29,526 bases of DNA from Perkinsus chesapeaki (taxonomy: Eukaryota > Perkinsozoa > Perkinsida > Perkinsidae): NCBI GenBank assembly GCA_013115145.1, contig JAAPAO010000455.1, positions 1 through 29,526 on the forward strand, written 5' to 3'. The notes under the pieces were generated by a model. It saw only the letters and a program-made list of their open reading frames with translations. It did not search any database and was not told the DNA's origin. The position numbers and the translations under genes were made by a program. This document shows, in pieces, positions 1-10,079 of this stretch. Within the stretch, counting starts at the first letter, position 1; every line of letters begins with the position of its first letter.

Positions 1-1
1 G

Positions 2-994
2 CGCTGCTACCTACTCGGCTGCATAATTGGTTCCACAATCGCCTTTAGAGACCTCGAGAAAAATCTCTCCGATATGGCAGGTGACCCTCCTGTGAACGAC
101 TATTTCTATCCGCAGCAGGCTCCATATCTAAGACCTATCAATGTCCCGGGAGCATGGGAGCGCCTGACCTCCATGAAAACGGCCAGAAAGAGGGTTACTG
201 TAGCCCTCATCGATACCGGAGTGAGACCCGATCATCCGGACTTGGTTGGCAACTTTGTAGAAGGCTATAATGTTTTCGATGGTGGCCACGATACTCACGA
301 TCGAGACGGCCATGGTACTGAAATGGCCGGGGTGTTAGGTGCTACTATCAACAACACGTTGGGTATAGCAGGTGTTATGGACCTTGTTGATATCATGCCT
401 ATTTACAGTGGTAAACGACCTAACCAGGCGGCAATGAGAGCTGCTATAGACTATGTTATAAATAATAAGGAAACAAAAGATATAAAGCTTATATTGATGG
501 CTGCTGCCATTAAAGAGATTGGGCCCTACTTGGCCGACAAGATTAAGCAAGCAGACCAAGCTGGACTTCTTATCATTGTAACTTCTGGGAATGAAGGCAA
601 AGATATTACTACGGAGAAGCGTTACCCTTGTGCTCTCACTCAACAGTTCGATGGAGTTTTGTGTGTCGGTGCGACAGAACAGTCTGAAATGAAATTAGCT
701 GATTTCTCCAATTTTGCGAGTTACGTGGACATCGCTGCCCCAGGAATTGAGTTAACGACAACGGGGAATGTTGATGACTATGATACGATGTCTGGTACGT
801 CTCCAGCATCTGCCATTGTTGCTGGTGTGGTTGCGATGCTCTACAGTCTTACTCCAAGCCTATCGCCTGGTGATGTCAAGAAGATTCTCAAGGACACTTC
901 CAAAAAAGGCCTCAAAGACTCCACTGGGAAGATTGCTCTTCCATTCGGACGAGTAGATGCAGATAAAGCTGTGGCGAAGCTGATACCAAGATAG
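2..994 (+). CDS. Subtilisin-like serine protease (S8), 5' end missing
   Basis: Secreted or vesicular endopeptidase of the subtilase family. Numbering from the Met at 74, the catalytic triad is Asp47 (in ALIDTGV), His80 (in DGHGTE) and Ser243 (in SGTSPAS); Asn173 in SGNEG is the oxyanion residue. The segment ending PINVPGAW before the domain is the usual lead-in of mature subtilases. The frame is open from base 2, so the Met at 74 is probably internal and the signal peptide and propeptide lie outside the window. Alternatively an exon starts after the TTTAG at 44-48. The protein ends about 20 residues after the last catalytic-domain helix, with no C-terminal extension. Odd: Pro follows the catalytic Ser where Met is usual, and Ile replaces the usual Pro three residues on. 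Perkinsus species secrete related subtilases; that parallel is family knowledge, not proof of identity. Confidence 0.9.
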   Translation, partial: RCYLLGCIIGSTIAFRDLEKNLSDMAGDPPVNDYFYPQQAPYLRPINVPGAWERLTSMKTARKRVTVALIDTGVRPDHPDLVGNFVEGYNVFDGGHDTHDRDGHGTEMAGVLGATINNTLGIAGVMDLVDIMPIYSGKRPNQAAMRAAIDYVINNKETKDIKLILMAAAIKEIGPYLADKIKQADQAGLLIIVTSGNEGKDITTEKRYPCALTQQFDGVLCVGATEQSEMKLADFSNFASYVDIAAPGIELTTTGNVDDYDTMSGTSPASAIVAGVVAMLYSLTPSLSPGDVKKILKDTSKKGLKDSTGKIALPFGRVDADKAVAKLIPR

Positions 995-2176
995 GGATAT
1001 GGAAGCTGTACAACGAGATCCACAAATAATATCCGAGTCAATCGTTTTTTGTTGCTGTGCCCAAAATCCAACTGTATTTACGTACTCCTATTGTAAATGG
1101 AAACAATTCAAGTACACAAATAGGTTGGTTGAGTATAAGCTCCTCCCCATTTGATTCTCTCATTGTTATTCTCAACGCCCCTCGATGAGGAGCTTCTTTG
1201 GATGATCAACAGTGGGCTAGTCCATCAATAATATTCAGTCTTTGTCTCTCCATCTGTCTGCGTGCTCAAGCGCACGCCTGCTTTGCTCGGGCCGAGCTAT
1301 GGCCGTCGTTTATCAGCATACGTGTTAAAGCCGTAGGCAGGCCCTCGTAGATAGGTTAAGGTGCTTTGGTTTGTTGGATCCCATTACCTATGAATGAGTC
1401 CTTTTTCCTTTTGAGACATTAATGGCTCAGAGTTTAGTCCAGGGTGGCAATGCAACAACATTATCATCATTTTCACTTCTGAAGACGGTTGAGATCGGTC
1501 AGATCATCTGACTCAGATGATCGCTGTGCCTCAGCACCTATGAGCCAGCGGTTGCGGAACCGGCACTGTCGGTTATAAGACTGTTTAAAACAGAACAGAG
1601 CTGTTTCCAGAGCAATTTCAGTCCTCGAACCTGACCTAACCAGCAGAATACCGTAACTTACCAATGTGTCCCTACAGCGCGGCATCACAGCACAAGATGG
1701 TGCTCATGCAAGGCTTGTGTATTATATAGATTATAGGGAACATTATGGACAATCCGTTAATGCAACTTCCACGTCATGGAATCCACGGCCAGACTGATAC
1801 ACACACAGGCAGCCTACATATGCGCCCCGTGGTAAGGTTATGTTGGCAGTCGTAATAGACTCAAGTGATTCTTGTCTTTCCCATGCGATTCTGACGTAAG
1901 ATTCGTGAGGACCCTTCAACAGTAAATGGACAGCTCATCACAGACAAGCCACAGTTTCGAGTCGGTGGCTGCCCCTGAATACACAACTGTTTGCAGGACG
2001 CGTCTCAGACGCGGCGTCTGGCCTCGATTATTTGCCCATGGTGTGGGGCAATCAAGCACCCTGCGATGTGAGTAGGTGATCCACTGAGTGGTGACAGTGT
2101 ATATGGCTGTCCAAACTTGGCGTTAGCCTCAGTGTCGAGACTCACAACACAAGGCAAGAGAATTGAAAAAATAAAG
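995..2176. other. Intergenic region with one strong palindrome
   Basis: Space between the subtilase stop and the 3' end of the dehydrogenase on the opposite strand, so the two genes converge. I see no exon with homology and splice sites. A 10-bp perfect inverted repeat with a 1-nt spacer lies at 1502-1522. Short open frames here have no recognisable product. Confidence 0.6.
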
Positions 2177-4781
2177 TTAAAGTCTGGAGCTAACACCACC
2201 AGAAGCTATTAGGGTCTCGCCAGTAACAAAAGAGGCATCATCAGAACATAAAAATGCCGCTGGACCAGCCATCTCTTCCTGAATTAACAAGATCAACACC
2301 GAACTGAAGGTTGCCGCCAGACGTACAGGTTCTGCTATACGTTTGAGCATTGATTGGCCGGACCATAACTGAGAAGAGCCTTCGTTCTTCCATAACAGCT
2401 CACTGAATCTGAAGGAAGGTTAACATATCATTTATTAAACGAATCCTACTTGGTCTTAACGATACCAGGAGCCAGAGCGTTGACACGGATACCTTCGGGG
2501 CCTGAAATGATGTTGATCGCCCCCTCACAGGTGGCAACAGAAAGTAATCATAGACCCGCCAGCAAAGGATGAAAAACTCTACCAGCAACTTCACCGAATG
2601 CGTTCCATATCAAGTTTAGTAGTTTTACAAGGTTTTATGCTGGATGGAGAGATTTGACGACTTCATGACTAGAACTGCTGAGTGCGGGAGATTGGAGCGA
2701 GTCCGAGGCATCCGTGCCGCGACTAGCGGCGTGCTGACGAATCATAGTCGTGAAACACGACATGCGTTCTACCGTCGGTATGCGAACATTTGCGGTTAAT
2801 CGCTAATTTCCGACAAGTTACAGAGTTTAGTTCACTTCTCTCCCCCGAATGTGGCCACAAGTCTGAGCAAGCGCGGAAGTATCTCAGTAGTGGGTCCATG
2901 AGAAAGAGCAAACGCCTGTACCATACCGAGGTCATAGGCGAGGGCTTTCATTAAGCCAGTAAGAGCAGTTTTGGTGACCCCGTAAACTGATAAGGGAGGA
3001 GCCAATGAAAACCTGAAAACATCAATTTGGTATTATTATGCAATATATTACACCCTTGGAACAGAGAAAGTTATCCGAACAAAAAAATGTCGGAGGTGGG
3101 GATCGAACCGGTGATGGTCAATTCCAGTGAAAAAGGTTGCTCGAGAGGCTTGGAAACTCTCAAAAAGTTTGTTGGAAAAGGTTTCCACTTTCCGAATTTT
3201 TCGGAAGTACTTTTCGTCAGGGAATTTCCTGGGGGAACGTCACAGTTGACCTCGTCACAAAAATCTTACGCGGCAATGCTGGTAACGAAGAGCACAGCAG
3301 CGGTGCCTCTCCTCATGTACGGCTTGAACTCTGTTGTTAGCTGCCATGCCGACTTTACATTATTCTCGAACATTTTATCCCATTGACGATCATCACAGCT
3401 ATCAGTCGGGCCTATAGCGATGTTTGATGCCGCATTAGAGACCTGAGGCACAACTGCCTTCAACCGACTTGCTGGGAAAGGTATAAAATGCAAGTTTTAA
3501 TGGCAAGCACTGAGTAATCCTATTGCAGGCATCGGCGTTGGCTGTAATATGCGGCTATCATCAGACGGGCAACGAAATAGCGTAAATGCGAGATGAATTA
3601 TCACATTGAGTATCTGATAGAGAGTTTCGGAACCACAGGAAACGCCTGAAAACAACTTCTATCGATGATGAACAGATGATGATCGCTGGCAATAAAATAT
3701 TTATACATCATTGGTAACTGATGCTGACTATCCTATAAGTGTCTAGGAGAGACATGAACTGTAAATGAAGCGTAAAACAGCTTAGTAGATACACGAACAC
3801 GTAACAAGTGCATTCTGGCAACGACATGGAGTCACTATTGTAAAACTCGGTAATTTCCTCCGGAGCGCAAGACTCACCAAGACATCGATTTTTCCATCAC
3901 CAAACGCTTTGGCAGCTTCAAGCAGAGCGGCACGATCAGCAGCGTTAGAAACATTGCATATCACGCCTGACAACACGGGGAAGATGTAATAGATTAGTGA
4001 GGATCAATCATCAACCATTTACCCAGAAATAAGGAAGAATGTCGATAAGGTTATAGTAAGATTTAACAAGCATAGTAAGAGGGTCGATAAGGTTATAGTA
4101 AGCTTTAACAAGCTTACTAAGAAGGTCGGTAAGCTCTAACGCTGATAACAAATGGTTGGGTAGCTTCTTACCAGCAACGCGATCACCAAAGAGAGGCTTG
4201 AGCTCAGACAGAGCAGCATCCACCGATGACTGCTTCCTGGACGATATCTGAGACATGAACTTCATATCATCAAATAGATGGCAGAAATCTTCATATTATG
4301 AAAATTTCTGCAACCTACTCGTTCTACAATTCCGAACAGTTATTGGTAACGCTGGACTGCATACAACAAGGTTTCGAGAATATCTGGTATTTTGGCCTTT
4401 GACTATCAATAAATTTTCAGAAGGAACCCATTAGCTGCCAAATTTGCTACTAGAACATTACGCACGGAACAGCACTGATGTTTCACTATGAGACATAAGT
4501 AGTGCTTCCTGACACTGCTGCGAGAGTCCCACAGTGCGTGAGATGATCTGATACCACCTATACGATTACCATGAACCGGTATAAACAATTTCACGAGGCA
4601 CAAGCCACCTGGACACGGTAAAGGCAGGTTCCATCGAGTCCGATAAACGGTTACTTACAATAACTTTGCCACCTTCCTGTAGTATACGTTTAGCAATGGC
4701 TTTACCAATACCTGCAGTTGATGCGGTTACTACGGAGACACGCCCATCGAAGCGAGTGAGTGTCTGTTGGGTGGGTGTCAT
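2177..4781 (-). CDS. DHRS4-like short-chain dehydrogenase/reductase, peroxisomal
   Basis: NADP(H)-dependent carbonyl/retinoid-type reductase of the classical SDR family. Eight exons: 4781-4659, 4247-4172, 3966-3878, 3442-3270, 3012-2927, 2501-2450, 2408-2327, 2278-2177. All introns are GT..AG and all phases agree, giving 260 aa plus stop. The Rossmann motif is TASTAGIG; the NNAG position reads SNAAS as in DHRS4. The catalytic Ser lies in VTSIAA and Tyr/Lys in YGVTK, with the same Ser-to-Tyr spacing as human DHRS4. The region IRVNALAPGIVKT and the end FLCSDDASFVTGET also match that subfamily. The C-terminus is SRL, a type-1 peroxisomal targeting signal also found on DHRS4. The start is the first in-frame Met before the fold, about 180 bp from the divergent tRNA. 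Introns hold a 42-bp duplication and a tRNA-like relic. Confidence 0.93.
4041..4124. repeat. Tandem duplication, 42-bp unit, two copies
   Basis: The block starting GTCGATAAGGTTATAGTAAG at 4041 recurs at 4083 with a few changes, and a third partial start follows. It lies inside intron 2 of the dehydrogenase gene and does not touch an exon. Confidence 0.85.
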
Positions 4782-4958
4782 GCTACTAGCAAACGCGTAT
4801 CGAAATCAACTGCTGGCAGGATCACACTTTAAAAAGATCGACTTTTAGTTCGTAATTGGCTTCTTTAACGATCACTCCTCGAAGAACCACTCGGGAACCG
4901 GAGCCCTCTGAGTTGTCATGTCCAGAGCCTCAGAATGGACATCACGTAACCATACATC

Positions 4959-5031
4959 GCCCTGCTGGCCCAATGGATAAGGCGCCACCCTCCTAAGGTG
5001 GAGATTCCGGGTTCGATCCCCGGGTAGGGTA
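4959..5031 (+). tRNA. tRNA-Arg (anticodon CCT)
   Basis: All four arms fold. The acceptor GCCCTGC pairs with GTAGGGT over seven positions, two of them G-U. The D arm is GCC..GGC with GG in the loop. The anticodon stem is CCACC/GGTGG around CTCCTAA, so the anticodon is CCT, reading AGG. The variable loop is AGATT and the T arm CCGGG-TTCGATC-CCCGG. Discriminator A; no intron and no encoded CCA. It lies head-to-head with the dehydrogenase gene. Confidence 0.96.
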
Positions 5032-5895
5032 TTGCTACTCGATAAAACACTTTCTTTGCAATGCCACATACGTATACGTGGAGCTAGGGGTCCAAAAATG
5101 GTAGTGCCAGATAGTAAAATAAGAATTGAACGTCTAGTAGAGCTCTTTCCAGATATAAACGGACATCTTTAACATACGAAAATGCAGAGTTCAAGAGAAT
5201 CGTTAATGCCCTTCAAGCAAAACCGAATTGCAATAGTATTCATATATGCTATATATTTCTATACTCTCATCCCTGCCGCTTTATGGAGTGTACTTCAAAC
5301 CACCGACAAGTAACAGAAACGCTGCTTCTCATTATAGAAGTGCATCAATCTAGTGCCAATACCGCCCACTTGCGATTCAAGCCGGCTGAGTGATCGCCAG
5401 GATATCTCCTGATCAGAAGCTAACCTAGCTTCAGGCAGCACCCCCCCCCACTGGAGCCACTCAGCTAGGTCGAAGAGAACGTTATGCGAAAATGCGCGTT
5501 ACTAACAACTCAACAATACAAAGTGTTATGCGAACGAGGTCGTAGAATGCTATACGGCTGTGTCCACTCGATTCACAAAGGTACAGGAAGTTGTAGCGAA
5601 AAAATCGCGCAACCCGAGAGAACGGGCGACTATCGACTTCGCCAGATATCATCGCCAACTAGGGAAAATGGTGCGGCATTCACGCTAGTCGATACCCAAA
5701 CTCGGGCAGCTTCACAAAGGCTGATCAACCACCGCCTAACTGAAGATCATCCCCTCAGTACATAGTACCTAAATAAAAGGGAAAGATACCATATTTCGCA
5801 CTGTGAAGATTTAGGGAAGCTTACTTAGTTATAGGGGTTGACTTCATAATGAGGATCGGTAAGCTTCGAGTATGTCGAATAGAAGGGATCATGGA
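5032..5895. other. Region without convincing gene; nested hairpin
   Basis: A 93-codon open frame at 5484-5765 (+) has no recognisable motif and no obvious splice partners. At 5386-5464 the arms CTGAGTG and CACTCAG enclose a second hairpin (GAAGCTA/TAGCTTC) and a run of C at about 5441-5449. The structure could be an RNA hairpin or another of the palindromes common in this window. Confidence 0.4.
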
Positions 5896-5974
5896 TGAAT
5901 CTCTTATCGATGGGGAAGAAGACCAAATCTAGCGAAGGAAATGATAAAGATTCCTCGGAGGTCAATAGGCTTAC

Positions 5975-6161
5975 CAGTGATGTACATTGCAAAGAAGAAA
6001 ATGAGAACTGTCAACCACTCAAGGACGGGACCGTTGTTGGACCACGCGCCGCAGGTGAACACGGTCAAGAGGATCATCAGGAGCACTTCGGCAGCTAACA
6101 AGAAAATAAGACTGGATAACGAATCCAAGAGTAGCTTACTTCTACGAGAAGTTGTTGACAT
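5975..6161 (-). CDS. Possible exon of a small membrane protein
   Basis: From Met at 6161 the frame reads about 62 residues with two hydrophobic stretches: SLIFLLAAEVLLMILLTVF and, after a short loop, WLTVLIFFFAMYI. The frame then meets a GTAAGC donor near 5974. A short 3' exon after a TTTAG or CACAG acceptor would end the protein soon after. The opposite strand is also open here, but reads a charged, low-plausibility peptide. I do not recognise the family. Confidence 0.3.
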
Positions 6162-6519
6162 GTTGCTGTATGAATCCAGTCAGCACTGATAAGGTGAGAA
6201 TAAGGAGTGCACTCGGTAAAACGGAACACTGAATAGACAAAGCTACAGCCACTTAGCGCAAAATCAAGAGGGATTTCCAGAAAACAAGAAAATAGAACCA
6301 GAATTTATAAGGGATATTATATATCGATTTGCGGCATCGCGAGGTATTCGTAGAGGTTAAATAAAAGAGTCCTAAGCTTCGAGGCAAAAGGAAAGGATTA
6401 GTGAGCATCACCCTGCAGCCATAGCATAGTGGCGTGGAGAAATCTTAAGCGATGGCAAGATATGCAAGATTATCTACGCACGTTCTAACTTGGGATACAT
6501 GCTTCACAAGCGTCCTTAC

Positions 6520-6635
6520 GTTAAGACGTCTTTATGTATAGGGTCCTAATGCCGTAATGTCCTAACCTTACTGAAGCTATTTCACAAGATTTTCATAACC
6601 TAATGTTAGGATCCTATACTTAAAGACGTCCTAAC
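6520..6635. repeat. Fold-back repeat, about 31-bp diverged arms
   Basis: Bases 6520-6551 (GTTAAGACGTCTTTATGTAT...) and the reverse complement of about 6604-6635 (GTTAGGACGTCTTTAAGTAT...) match at roughly 27 of 31 positions, with a loop of about 52 nt. The motif TCCTTACGTTARGACG and the words CTTGTGAAATAG/CTATTTCACAAG recur in the 92-bp repeats at 7405, so both belong to one family. Confidence 0.7.
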
Positions 6636-6704
6636 CTAACGTTAGGATGTCCTAACTGAGGATACTAGGGATCCTCACGACAAATAAACACAGCGTAATG
6701 TACT

Positions 6705-6776
6705 AATCAACTGCGATTCGAACCTGAGTCCACCGTAAGTGAGTCGTGAACTATACCGCTCAACCATTCTTTACTT
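6705..6776 (-). pseudogene. tRNA-like relic
   Basis: On the minus strand an A-box (TGGTTGAGCGG) is followed 42 nt later by a near-perfect B-box (GGTTCGAATCG), the spacing of a real tRNA gene. The D stem can pair (GTTG/CGAC). The T stem, anticodon stem and acceptor do not pair, so this is a decayed tRNA or the tRNA-derived head of a SINE rather than a working gene. Confidence 0.4.
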
Positions 6777-7075
6777 ATAATTCTACTACTACAAACCCAC
6801 CGATCAACTTGTGGAATACAAACACAGTACTTCAAGACGCGATGCAGTAGATTTAACAGGAAGAATCACATTGATTACCAACTGATACCCGTAATGAATC
6901 TAAACGACGTGGAAATAGTTGATTAAATCAACTTGATTTGGATACTTGGAGTTTGGGAGGCTTGGCAGCGTGCTAGTAGAGCGTGGGGCGAAGTGTCAAT
7001 CGCTGCTCAGAGGCTCCAAGTTAGAGAGTCTTGCAGTAACAGAAGGCCTGACTCGACCGAAGATGAGTGGGTCAC

Positions 7076-7369
7076 TCACACGAATTTTCCAAGTCTTAGA
7101 TGGCTAGGTTTTTGAAGTTTAAAGTAGTAAAGAGTTGCGTTAGTAGTGTTTGAAAATTGAGTTTGAAATGTATTCACGTAGTTTCGAACCAACAACTGTT
7201 TGGCGGAACGTATTGAGTCGTCTTTTACGTACTTAGCGTTAGGATGGCCGGTGAAGTACCCCCCGAGGTACTCCTCCGCTAAGGCAAAGATTTCCTTAAA
7301 AACATACTTTGTGAAAGCCGAGTTAGGACTCCTAACCGTCTGTTTTTGAGATAAAGGCAATGCCTTCAA
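7076..7369 (-). CDS. Unrecognised 97-aa open frame inside repeat region
   Basis: Reads from Met at 7369 to a stop at 7076 without a break. The middle contains YVFKEIFALAEEYLGGYFTG followed by a Lys/Asp-rich stretch. The DNA contains the same CCTAAC-type words as the flanking repeats, so it may be part of a repetitive element rather than a host gene. No family recognised. Confidence 0.25.
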   Translation of the reverse strand: MKALPLSQKQTVRSPNSAFTKYVFKEIFALAEEYLGGYFTGHPNAKYVKDDSIRSAKQLLVRNYVNTFQTQFSNTTNATLYYFKLQKPSHLRLGKFV

Positions 7370-7404
7370 GGCACCCTAATATCCTAAATCCTAACCTAAC
7401 TTAA

Positions 7405-7588
7405 GGAAAGGTCCCTTGTGAACGCCGTTTATCCTTAAATTGCATCCTAATGGGTTAAAATCCTTACGTTAGGACGCTTATGAAATAGGCCCATGAGGAA
7501 AGACCCCTTAAGAACGCCATTTATCCTTAAATTGCATCCTAATGGGTTAAAATCCTTACGTTAAAAGGCTTGTGAAATAGGCCTACAA
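7405..7588. repeat. Tandem repeat, 92-bp unit, two copies
   Basis: The copy at 7405 and the copy at 7497 both begin GGAAAG and contain ATCCTTAAATTGCATCCTAA followed by TGGGTTAAAATCCTTACGTT, with a few substitutions elsewhere. Each ends in a variant of GCTTGTGAAATAGGCC. Related to the fold-back at 6520. Confidence 0.88.
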
Positions 7589-8892
7589 GTACTCACTGAC
7601 CCATGCTACCATAACACTATGCCCCCATCAGGATAGACTGGAGACACTAAAAACCAGCAAGTCGCGAGCAGCGTTGGTTCGTATACTCGGCGTCCGCAGC
7701 AGTAGGCTACGGCCTGTCTGTTTAATGGTGCGGGTGGTGACAGCAGTATTCATTCACCCGCACCGTTGCTCGCTTCTGGTTCTGGCCTCTAATGCTCCCC
7801 CTACCCCTCCCCGCAGTGAGAGGTTTCACCGTCTTTGAAACACAGTCTTTCTCAGGAGGATAAGTCTTTACTTCGATGGTAAGGACCCAGCCTATAACTT
7901 AAGAGCATACATTATTCAGCTCCTGTGTTTAGGGTGACTTGTATTTTGCGCTGTCCCTGATAGAGCTCTTCTTATGAAGGTAGGGAGATTCGTCGATGAA
8001 AACGATGTTGCCAATGATGAAGCGATATGTCGCGATTGGTAAAAGTATCGAAGTAGTCATCACCCAGCCAAGTTATTTACTCCAGATATCACAACCTTAA
8101 ATTATTGCCTCCCCGGGCAGGAGCCGACCCGGGGACACCGTGTCCCCATGGCTTGCGCCAGGCACCGAGATCGCGGCTTTCCGCATTTCAGGGCAGTTTA
8201 CCCGAGAAACCATTAGACTTTGATTGTTAGTTGTTGTCCGATCACTCGGCGATTGCTCCTACCAACCGTCTATATGGACTGTTGCAGCTCATTAGCGCTT
8301 GGGGAATCAAATGCGACGAGTTAAGTCCAGTGAGCTGCGGCGGTCTTAATCTCGTCAAGATAGAGGAACGATTTTCCTACGGACAACTTGAATGACTCTA
8401 ATCGATCGAGAACACATATTAACGTCCGCACGAAACGTGTAACAATATTAGACTAATATTGAACTGTCAGCCGAGAAAAAGTTCCATTTTCGAACTTTTC
8501 ACGCGGCGTCAGCAAGCTGTTGCGCACCAGATGGAGCATCTGTCTCTATTGCTGGGCTACACGGGAGCAGAGAGTACCCGTCACTAAATCACCATGCATA
8601 CCTTCATGAGTTTACCTTGTGTCCAGGATAGTCTACATCTATTGAGATATGTGTAACTGAGTTAGGTTCGTTAGTAACGATATTTTAACCGGTAGTTCTC
8701 TTACCACTGCTATAAGAGGGTCACTGGGGACAGTGTCCCTTTATGCAGTGACAAACCGAATGAAGTTACCTGTTCCATAGAACGTCACGCTACCATCGCA
8801 GCTCTTCTTGTCATCAGTCATCACGAGGGTTTTCGGGCGAAAAGGTTTTGCGATCGTAAAGTAGTATTTTTCATCTGTCTTCGAAATCATAA

Positions 8893-10079
8893 ATGTTGAC
8901 AACTATTCCCTACCTGGTTATCTGTACACTGGTTACGGCTCGAAGGCTAGAGTTTTACAAGTACATTGATAATCCCTGGGTCGAGCTAGAGACCCCACGG
9001 TGCGACAACCGATTGCTCTGTCCATCGCTCAACTACATTTGGGACTCTTATTTCGACACACTATTATCGTCTTGTCTCAATCGGTTCGTGCTTGGTGGCT
9101 ATATGGTAGAGGATAGCCACATCGTGAAGGATTTGCCCGAACTAGGAGACTCGTGGGACGACAAGTCGTTCGCTCGGTTGAAAGAAAAGGGGTCGAGACC
9201 AGGCAGGGGACTATACTGGCATCCTTGGTCCTATTTGACAGTCTGGGTTCTAATGGGGCTACATTCGATGAGAATGTATTCATTGAAATCGTTCAGGCGT
9301 TCATGGAAAGATATCCAGTAGATGGCTTCATATGCCATTCCCATCACCGCGATGCCGCCTTACTGAGACAGGTTGTATTCGCCTTGAAGAAGCTAAACGT
9401 AACTGTCGGCCTCTCGTAAGTGTTTGTTTCCAGTATCACCCGTTTCATGGTGCTAGCCATTGCCTTCTGTGATGCCTTCTTCTTGGTTCGTCCTCCGGCG
9501 AGTAGTCTTCATCGTAACTTTTTCAGGCTTCTCTTCACTACAGCTGAATACATGCGGGACCTCGGCCTAGTCAATATCACCGACATTAACTTTTTGTATT
9601 TGCTCCCTCAATCCAATGACCAAGTAGCTCTGTTCAACACCGACGATTTCGCTGGGAATGCTCTTATGAATTACACCCTCGTAGGAGGTAAACCCGAAAG
9701 TGTAGTTTTGTCAGTGAGTCCGGCTTTCAGTCCGCCGTTTGATCATTCTAATATTTTCCAGATAATGCCCTATGCTGCATATGCTTATCCTGCTCTCGGT
9801 AAGGCCTACTCTGAGATCGTATACACCTTACACGGTGATCCCAAAGGAAGTGGTTCAGTCGTCTATGAGAAGTCGCCGGGAGAGTATAGAACATATTACT
9901 TCTTCTCTCAACCACGTGCAATTGAGAAGATAACACTGGCAAAGATTTACAGCTTACGTGGTTTGATGGTTTCTTATTTCGATACTTATCGTGACCTCTT
10001 CCCATGGGATCCTTCATCTCTATATTACACGGTAGCTTCTAATATTGGTCTTACGTGTACCGACCCAACAGAAACCTGA
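8893..10079 (+). CDS. Secreted GH18 chitinase-like protein, catalytic motif lost; frame break
   Basis: The start at 8893 gives a signal peptide (MLTTIPYLVICTLVTA). A GT..AG intron at 9416-9526 joins VTVGLS to LLFTTAEYM in phase; the stop is at 10077. The order of elements resembles the GH18 barrel: an F...V..FMERYPVDGF strand, a LLRQVVFALKKL helix, VNITDINFLYLLP, and late in the protein ITLAKIYSLRGLMVSYFDTY. The DxxDxDxE active-site motif should follow VDGF but reads ICHSHHRD, with no acidic proton donor, so it is probably a binding or structural pseudoenzyme. Between 9165 and 9202 the frame changes. Either one G is missing from the run at 9189-9192, or a 38-nt GT..AG intron is removed; both restore the frame. 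The GH18 call is from pattern only. Confidence 0.55.

Larger units (their letters stand above)
6190..8892. other. Gene-poor, repeat-rich intergenic region
   Basis: Contains the fold-back and tandem repeats listed separately, a tRNA-like relic, and several palindromes. Among these are GGTGCGGG/CCCGCACC at 7727-7764, a GGGGACA/TGTCCCC hairpin near 8132, and a 9-bp arm pair at 8443-8461. The only long open frame is at 7076-7369 (-). Confidence 0.5.

Noticed and set aside
4872-5069. Minus-strand protein containing GDRTRNLHLRRVAPYPLGQQG
   Set aside because: This is the antisense translation of the tRNA-Arg gene, a common false protein.
6595-7400. CCTAACCTAAC words as interstitial telomere repeats
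   Set aside because: Never more than two units in a row, and they occur inside longer repeat units with other conserved sequence.
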